DNA of 64,000 nucleotides. Origin: Streptomyces flaveolus. GTDB taxonomy: Bacteria > Actinomycetota > Actinomycetes > Streptomycetales > Streptomycetaceae. Position numbers and translations under genes: made by a program. This document shows, one piece after another, positions 58,770 through 64,000 of this stretch. The stretch lies in the NCBI RefSeq assembly GCF_000716535.1, contig NZ_JNWV01000028.1, positions 124,001 through 188,000 of the forward strand, read 5' to 3'. Each line of letters opens with the position of its first letter. The first letter of the stretch is position 1. A model generated the notes under the pieces. The model worked only from the letters and a program-made list of their open reading frames with translations, was not told where the DNA came from and searched no databases.

Positions 58770-61700
58770 TCAGCGGGCGCGGATGGCCTCCACCAGCGGT
58801 TCGAGGGAGGACACCGTGACCTCGCTGCCGCCCTCGCGCAACCCGCGCCGGCCGGCGGCGGTGGGCGCGTAGCCGACGAAGCGGAGGCCGAGCTGCTGGG
58901 CGGCGGTGAGTTCGGCGACCGAGGAGCTGATCAGCAGGCTCGAACGGGCCGGTGTGCCGACGGCGGTCAGGGCGCGCAGCAGACAGTCGGGGTGGGGCGT
59001 CAGCAGGCTGAGGTCGGCGCGGCGGCCGTGGACGCCCGCGAGGGGCAGCCGGTAGGGCTCCAGGCAGCGGTGGACGGCCTGGGTGCCCACGTCCGTCACC
59101 ACGCTGACCCGGCGGCCGGAGCGGTGCAGGGCGCGGACGAGCGCGAGGGAGCGGTGCGTCGTGGGCGCGTCCGGTACGGCCCGCAGCTCCAGCTCGTCGA
59201 GTCGCGCGCGCAGTAGCGGGCCGAGCCGGTCGTGGGCGAAGGCGCGCAGCAGGTCCAGCGGGTGCGTGAACGCCTCCCGGCCGGGGACGCCCGCGACGGG
59301 CAGCGGCCGGCCCGTCAGCGCGTCCTGCGGATCGCGGTGGTCGGCGACGACGGACAGCAGGTCGAGCACGGCCTCCCGGGCCGTCTGCGCCGGGAACAGC
59401 CGGGCGAGGGGCCCGTCGAAGCCGACCAGCACGGTCTCGGCGTCGGCGAGGAGCGCCGCCAGCCGCCGACGGGACGGGACCGGAGGCTCCGCCTCCGGCG
59501 CGGGCGCCCACTCGGGGACCAGTTGCACGGTGTACGACACCGCCAGTCCCGGCACCGGCCAGTCGTCCACCCCGGCGTTCACCGCCCGCTGGGCCGCGCC
59601 CGCCCGGCGCGGCGGATAGCGGCGCGTGACGGGGGCCGCCGCGCCGCGCAGATGCTCCAGCAGGAGCCCGGAGACACCGGTGGCCTCGGCGCGGACGAAC
59701 GCCACCGGATCCTCGACCCGCCAGGACAGCTTCACCGCGGCGGTGAACGCGCCCTTGCCGGAACTCGGCAGGGACACGATCTTCCGGGTCTCGTGCGGGG
59801 TGAGGTCGACCGCGTAGTACGTCTCCGGACGGGGCGGCCGCGTGCCGTACGGGTGGATCGGGTCGAGCAGCGTCAGCGGGCCGTCGGGCCGCGTGTGGAC
59901 GACGGCCGTGCGCCCCGGCGTGGGGACGCCCAGCTCGCGCAGGTCGTGCGTGATGAACGGGCCCCGCACCAGATCCCGCTCCCCGGGCTCGGCGGACCCC
60001 GGCCCGAGCGGGCAGTACCAGGCGGCCGGCGGGCTGTCCGGGGCGCTGTCGCGGAACAGCGGGCGGAACCGCTGCGAGCGGCGGGCGGCGGAGCTGGCGG
60101 CGAAGTCGTCGTACAGGGCGGGCGGTACGACGACCATCACGTCCGCGGCTTCCTCCGGTGGCCCGACGGGCGGCCGGCCGAACGTCACCCGCAGCCGCGG
60201 CGGATCGGTCAGCCGGGCGAGCGCCTGGGGGAGTTCGCGCAGCACGGCGACGAGGACGGGCAGGAGGTAGGCGCCGGGCGCGGTGCGCACCAGGTAGCCG
60301 TCCGGGCGGACCTCCGCCTCGTACTGCCGGGGGCCGAGGGAGCCGCGCGCCAGGATCTCGTGCACGGTGGCTTCGAGCGTGATGCGGGCTTCCGGGCGGC
60401 CGGTGAGCCCGTCGGCCGCGAAGCGGATCTCGGCCCGGTCGGCAGCCGCGCCGGCGGGATCGCCCCGCCGCCCCCGCCCCAGCCGCGCAAGCCGCTCGGC
60501 GCCGCGCCGCTGGGCCTCCGGGCTGTCGGAGAGGAGCGCCGTGACCGCCGGGGTCAGTTCCGTCCCGAGCGCGTCGGAGTCGTCGGGGTGCAGGGCGCGC
60601 GCGATGCCGCCGAGCGCCTGGAGCGCCTTCTCCCGGCTCCCGTGGACCACCGGCGCGGAGTCCAGACAGGTCAGGACCGGTCCGTCCGGGGTGAGCACGA
60701 CGGCGTGCGTGTTCAGCACACCGCGCGGCCCGTCCTGCGCGTGCAGGGCGAGGACCGCCTCGGCCAGCGGCGGGAGCAGCGCGACGACCTCGTCGGCGGG
60801 CAGGCCGCCCGGAGTGTCCAGGAGGCGCCGGCGCAGGGTGGGGCCGGCGACGAACTCACGGACCAGGTAGGGAGATCCGTCGGCGACGCCGTGGTCGCGG
60901 ACCGGTGCGATCCCCGGGTGGCGCACCTCGGCGAGGCGGCGGCACAGGTCCCGGAAGGCGGCGGGGGACCGTCCCCGCGGATACCGGCGCAGCACGACGA
61001 GCGTGTCACCGGCGCGCGTGTCCTGGGCGAACCAGCCCGTGCCGCCCGTGCCCTCGGCCTGCCGCAGCAGCCGGTACCGCCCCGCGAACAGCTCCTCGGT
61101 GCCGTCCGCCGACAGCCGCCGGACGCTGTCCTCGCTGACCGTGGCGAACGGATCGCCCTCCGCGGCGGTTCCCGCGCCCCGCGCGGCCGGGACCGACGCC
61201 CGGAACTCGCCCGGCGCCCGGCCCGCCCTGCGGTCGATGACCTCGCCCATGCGGTCGAGGAGTTCGGTGGTGCGGTGGCGGTCGGTGCGGGGCAGGCCGA
61301 GCAGCAGCAGCTCGCGTACGCCGTCCCGGAAGGCGTAGGTACCGGGCGGGCCGTCCGGGGCGGTGGTGAGCATCCCGCTGAGAATCACCTCGGCCAGGTG
61401 CTGAGGGCGCGGATCGGGTTCGACGGCGGCCTGGACCAGGCGCATCACCGGCAGGTCGGGGCGGCCCACCGCGAGATGGCCGGCCAGCCGGAACGCCTCC
61501 GGCGAGGCGGTCGCCCGGAACCGCAGGACCAGCTCCTCGGCGGACAGCAGCCCGACGTCCGTACGGTCCTCGGCGTCCGCCGGCAGCGGGCGCCCCAACC
61601 AGGCGACCGCACCGGGGAATTCCCCGCCGCCCGGGGTGGCGAGCAGCCCGGCCCAGTGTGCGAGCCACCGCGGCTCCGGCTCCAGCACGGGAAGCGGGAC

Positions 61701-62711
61701 CGCGCCGCCGGTCACGGCGGACTCGGGCCGCTCGTAGGGGGTGAACGCGAGCGTCGCCGCGGGGGCGGCGGGGTGCGGGGCCGACAGGGTGCCCGGGGTG
61801 GTGGGCAGGGCGGTGTTCCGCCACAGGTGCTCCGGGAGCGGCTGCACGACGGCCAGGGGCATCCGGCGCGCCCAGCGGTGCAGGGTGGCGAACCAGCGGG
61901 TGCCGGCCGGGCCCTCCCGCCACTGCGGGCCCATGCAGTCGCTGATCAGGAGGGTGACGGTACGGCCGTCGGCGGGGGCGTGCGGGTCGGGGCCGCGTAC
62001 GGTGCCGTCGGCGGCGGCGCGGTGGAGGGCGACCGTGCGGAAGGCGCCCGACTGGGCCAGGACGGTGTGCAGTTCGCGGATCAGGGGCCGCCAGACCGGC
62101 ATGGTGGGGCCCACGTCGTACACCAGGTTCAGGCGCAGCCAGCGCTCCCGTGCGGGGCGCAGCACCGGCAGCCACCACGCGGGGTCGGCGCCGAGGCGGG
62201 CGATGCGGTCGGCGGTCGCCGGCTCGTCCAGCTCCAGGCCCACGGGTGCGTCGATCCGGCGTTCCAGCGGACGCAGCGCGCGTTGCAGCGCGAGCGGGTG
62301 GCGCAGCATCGGGGGCGCCGGGGCCAGGAGCGGGGTGTGGGACCGGTCCGCCACCGGGGCGGGACGGCGGGCGGGCAGGTGCAGGGGGACGCGGGAGGGC
62401 GGCTGCGGGTGCGGGACGGGCTCGGTCCCGGGGGCGGGCTCGGGGTCCCGTGCCGTCTCCCGGGACGGTGGCGGCGGGGGTTCCTGCCGCTTCGGCGCCG
62501 CTGGTCCGGTGGAGTCGGCGGGGCCAGGGCCGGCCGGGGTGTGGCCGTCGTCCGCGCCGGGGGTCATCTGCCGGGCGAGCCACAGCACTTCGGCCAGTTC
62601 CACCGGGGTCGGGCGCACCCCGTGGGCCGCCTCGGCCAGGACGTCGGCCAGGCGGACGAAGGGGTCCGGGGAACGGGGGCGCTCGAAGGCCCCGGAGGAC
62701 TCAGAAGACAT
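58770..62711 (-). CDS. SAV_2336-type protein with degenerate kinase and HAD domains
   Basis: 1,313 residues, cytoplasmic. In order: an N-terminal SAV_2336-like segment (about 15-50: LADVLAEAAHGVRPTPVELAEVL), a Pro-rich linker, a conserved core (about 145-520: WRPLIRELHTVLAQSGAF, LLISDCMGPQWREG), a kinase-like fold (about 545-760), a beta-rich domain (about 780-1080: KGAFTAAVKLSWRVEDPVAF) and a HAD-like domain (about 1090-1313). The kinase fold has Arg at the beta-3 Lys (VVLRRYP) and VLNTHAVVL in place of HRDLKPxN, so it should be inactive. The HAD motif I reads VLVGFDGPLARLF, with Gly for the nucleophile Asp, and motif IV reads LLISSSVAEL without the acidic residues. Overlaps the MoxR gene stop by 11 nt. 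Confidence 0.78.
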   Translation of the reverse strand: MSSESSGAFERPRSPDPFVRLADVLAEAAHGVRPTPVELAEVLWLARQMTPGADDGHTPAGPGPADSTGPAAPKRQEPPPPPSRETARDPEPAPGTEPVPHPQPPSRVPLHLPARRPAPVADRSHTPLLAPAPPMLRHPLALQRALRPLERRIDAPVGLELDEPATADRIARLGADPAWWLPVLRPARERWLRLNLVYDVGPTMPVWRPLIRELHTVLAQSGAFRTVALHRAAADGTVRGPDPHAPADGRTVTLLISDCMGPQWREGPAGTRWFATLHRWARRMPLAVVQPLPEHLWRNTALPTTPGTLSAPHPAAPAATLAFTPYERPESAVTGGAVPLPVLEPEPRWLAHWAGLLATPGGGEFPGAVAWLGRPLPADAEDRTDVGLLSAEELVLRFRATASPEAFRLAGHLAVGRPDLPVMRLVQAAVEPDPRPQHLAEVILSGMLTTAPDGPPGTYAFRDGVRELLLLGLPRTDRHRTTELLDRMGEVIDRRAGRAPGEFRASVPAARGAGTAAEGDPFATVSEDSVRRLSADGTEELFAGRYRLLRQAEGTGGTGWFAQDTRAGDTLVVLRRYPRGRSPAAFRDLCRRLAEVRHPGIAPVRDHGVADGSPYLVREFVAGPTLRRRLLDTPGGLPADEVVALLPPLAEAVLALHAQDGPRGVLNTHAVVLTPDGPVLTCLDSAPVVHGSREKALQALGGIARALHPDDSDALGTELTPAVTALLSDSPEAQRRGAERLARLGRGRRGDPAGAAADRAEIRFAADGLTGRPEARITLEATVHEILARGSLGPRQYEAEVRPDGYLVRTAPGAYLLPVLVAVLRELPQALARLTDPPRLRVTFGRPPVGPPEEAADVMVVVPPALYDDFAASSAARRSQRFRPLFRDSAPDSPPAAWYCPLGPGSAEPGERDLVRGPFITHDLRELGVPTPGRTAVVHTRPDGPLTLLDPIHPYGTRPPRPETYYAVDLTPHETRKIVSLPSSGKGAFTAAVKLSWRVEDPVAFVRAEATGVSGLLLEHLRGAAAPVTRRYPPRRAGAAQRAVNAGVDDWPVPGLAVSYTVQLVPEWAPAPEAEPPVPSRRRLAALLADAETVLVGFDGPLARLFPAQTAREAVLDLLSVVADHRDPQDALTGRPLPVAGVPGREAFTHPLDLLRAFAHDRLGPLLRARLDELELRAVPDAPTTHRSLALVRALHRSGRRVSVVTDVGTQAVHRCLEPYRLPLAGVHGRRADLSLLTPHPDCLLRALTAVGTPARSSLLISSSVAELTAAQQLGLRFVGYAPTAAGRRGLREGGSEVTVSSLEPLVEAIRAR

Positions 62712-63735
62712 CGGACCGCGCGGTCTGCCCCAGGTACGGCATCAACTGCTCGGCCAGCCGGTCCAGGGAGTCGGCGTCCAGGTCGGCGGAGCGGGCCAGG
62801 TAGATCGCGTTGAGGAGCTGGTCCGTGGCCAGGTCGCCGACGCCCGCCCGGGACAGGAACCGGTCGATCAGGGTGCGCGCGTGGGCGTCGGGTTCGCCCA
62901 GGTGGGCGCGGACGATCTCGGCGAGCTGCCGGTCGTCGGGCTGCCGCAGGTGCAGGGTGACGCAGCGGCGCAGGAAGGCCGGCGGGAACTCGCGCTCGCC
63001 GTTGCTGGTGAGGACGACGAAGGGGAAGGCCCGGCAGCGGACCCGCCCGTGGGCCACCGGGACCCGCTCGTCGGTGCCGTCGGCCAGCACCTCGGCGACA
63101 CCGTCCGGCGCGAGCCGCGCGGCACGCACCAGCTCGGGGATCTCGTACTGGCCCTCCTCCAGCACGTTCAGCAGGTCGTTGGGCAGGTCCAGGTCGCTCT
63201 TGTCGATCTCGTCGATGAGCAGTGCGCGGGGCCGGGCGTACGGCAGGAGGGCGGTACCGAGCGGGCCCAGGCGCAGATGGTGCTCGATGCCCGACCGGTC
63301 GTCCGCGCCCTCGGCCCCGTCCCGCCGGGCGGCCTCCTGCCGGGCCGCGTACAGCCGCGAGAGCGGGTCGTACTGGTAGAGGCCGTCGTGGAGGGTGCTG
63401 CGGCTGGTGACGTTCCAGCGCAGCACCGGGCCGAGCCGCAGCTCCCGGGCGACCGCGTACACGAGCGAGGACTTGCCGGTGCCGGGCGGGCCGGTGACCA
63501 GCAGCGGGCGGCGCAGGTACAGGGCCGCGTTGACGAGCTGGACCGTCTCCGGCGTGGCCTGGTACGTCTCGGCGCGGTGCGTGCGGTCGGGGGAGACGGC
63601 GGCGGCGTCGCCGGACGGGTCCGGCGCCGGGAGCAGCGGCCCGCCGTCGAAGTTCCGCCAGGGCGGCGGCGGTGGCAGCCGGGTGATGCCGTCGTGCGGC
63701 TCGTTCGTACCGGTGTAGACGGGCCACAGGGGCAT
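62701..63735 (-). CDS. MoxR-like AAA+ ATPase
   Basis: 344 residues. Walker A LLVTGPPGTGKSSLVYAVA near residue 83, Walker B ALLIDEIDKSDLDLPNDLL, sensor 1 VVLTSNGEREFPPAFLRRC with arginine finger, then a C-terminal lid. About 55 N-terminal residues are Pro-rich. MoxR ATPases usually act as chaperone-like remodelers with a partner; here the partners are probably the SAV_2336-type protein downstream (overlapping by 11 nt) and the truncated gene upstream (43 bp away). ATG 63735 has a GGAGAAGAAGAG purine stretch upstream. Confidence 0.9.
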   Translation of the reverse strand: MPLWPVYTGTNEPHDGITRLPPPPPWRNFDGGPLLPAPDPSGDAAAVSPDRTHRAETYQATPETVQLVNAALYLRRPLLVTGPPGTGKSSLVYAVARELRLGPVLRWNVTSRSTLHDGLYQYDPLSRLYAARQEAARRDGAEGADDRSGIEHHLRLGPLGTALLPYARPRALLIDEIDKSDLDLPNDLLNVLEEGQYEIPELVRAARLAPDGVAEVLADGTDERVPVAHGRVRCRAFPFVVLTSNGEREFPPAFLRRCVTLHLRQPDDRQLAEIVRAHLGEPDAHARTLIDRFLSRAGVGDLATDQLLNAIYLARSADLDADSLDRLAEQLMPYLGQTARSDVF

Positions 63736-63778
63736 GGGCTCTTCTTCTCCGTGGGGGGCGGTTCGGTCGTGCGGTGGG

Positions 63779-64000
63779 TCAGGCGACGGGCGAGTGCAGG
63801 CTCGCGGTGGTCTCGGGGAAGCAGCGCGGGTCGTCCCAGAGGAGCTGGAGGTCTCTCGCCCAGTGCAGGTCGGGCTCGTCGGCGGCGTCCGCGGTCAGCC
63901 GCAACGACAGGACGTGGCGCGGGAGTTCGGCGGGCGGCACACCGGCGACCGAGGCGGCGAGCTGGTCGAGGAACGCGGTGCCGGGGCAGGGCGGGTCCTC
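63779..64000 (-). CDS. Unidentified protein of the MoxR operon, only its C-terminus in the window
   Basis: The last 73 codons are visible, ending in a TGA at 63781-63779, 43 bp before the MoxR start. The reading includes FLDQLAASVAGVPPAELPRH, VLSLRLTADAADEPDLHWAR and LQLLWDDPRCFPE. Codon use is normal coding. The pattern reminds me of the C-terminal domains of vWA-MoxR-associated (VMAP-like) proteins, but that is recollection and not a domain match I can prove. Most of the gene is outside the window. Confidence 0.6.
   Translation of the reverse strand, partial: EDPPCPGTAFLDQLAASVAGVPPAELPRHVLSLRLTADAADEPDLHWARDLQLLWDDPRCFPETTASLHSPVA

Overview
The window is high-GC actinobacterial chromosome and almost certainly Streptomyces. 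The evidence is the very high third-position GC, DasR-type boxes before a chitinase, class F sortase, MEDS/ATPase and STAS/ANTAR regulators, a dgt-dnaG-hrdA block, an Mbl-type MreB paralogue and a SAV_2336-type protein. From memory, the gene order resembles the S. coelicolor SCO2451-SCO2503 core region in reverse; that is recalled, not computed. I see no insertion sequence, prophage, CRISPR array or rRNA operon.

Layout. 1-9.0 kb: a chitinase (cut by the window edge) with a DasR-like control region, an MFS exporter diverging from an XRE/MmyB regulator, two fused gene relics, a second MFS exporter, dusB, a tandem-repeat spacer and a membrane sulfatase-like enzyme. 9.1-14.1 kb: two co-translated glycogen/trehalose-type glycosidases diverging from a ROK regulator. 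14.2-21.0 kb: ppdK, a frameshifted VOC gene and a CUT1 sugar ABC importer. 21.0-23.6 kb: an SDR, a TetR regulator and a quinone oxidoreductase. 23.8-38.3 kb: nitrogen assimilation genes (nirBD with a partner reductase, nasA, a sirohydrochlorin chelatase that would supply siroheme), interrupted by imine reductase/HxlR, sortase, thermolysin-like protease, GGCT-like protein, NAT and YdcF genes.

38.3-49.9 kb: dgt, an FAD reductase, dnaG, hrdA, a heterodimeric ABC exporter, an FGGY kinase and a YtxH-like protein. 50.0-51.7 kb: three tRNA genes and two small exported proteins. 51.8-58.6 kb: an MFS gene, an asparagine synthetase relic, a Ser/Thr kinase, a partner-switch-like set (STAS-ANTAR, STAS, MEDS-ATPase) and mbl. 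58.8-64.0 kb: an operon reading out of the right edge toward mbl: an unidentified partial protein, a MoxR-like AAA+ ATPase and a 1,313-residue SAV_2336-type protein carrying a degenerate kinase fold and a degenerate HAD fold. This last cassette is the best candidate for an undescribed system.

Recurrent themes are: short tandem repeats of 30, 33 and 45 bp, two of them expanded in frame inside enzymes; several transcripts that look leaderless, with a -10 hexamer 6-7 nt before the start codon; paired palindromes between divergent regulator and target genes; and at least four decayed genes or gene tails. Family calls come from reading the proteins; no database search was possible.
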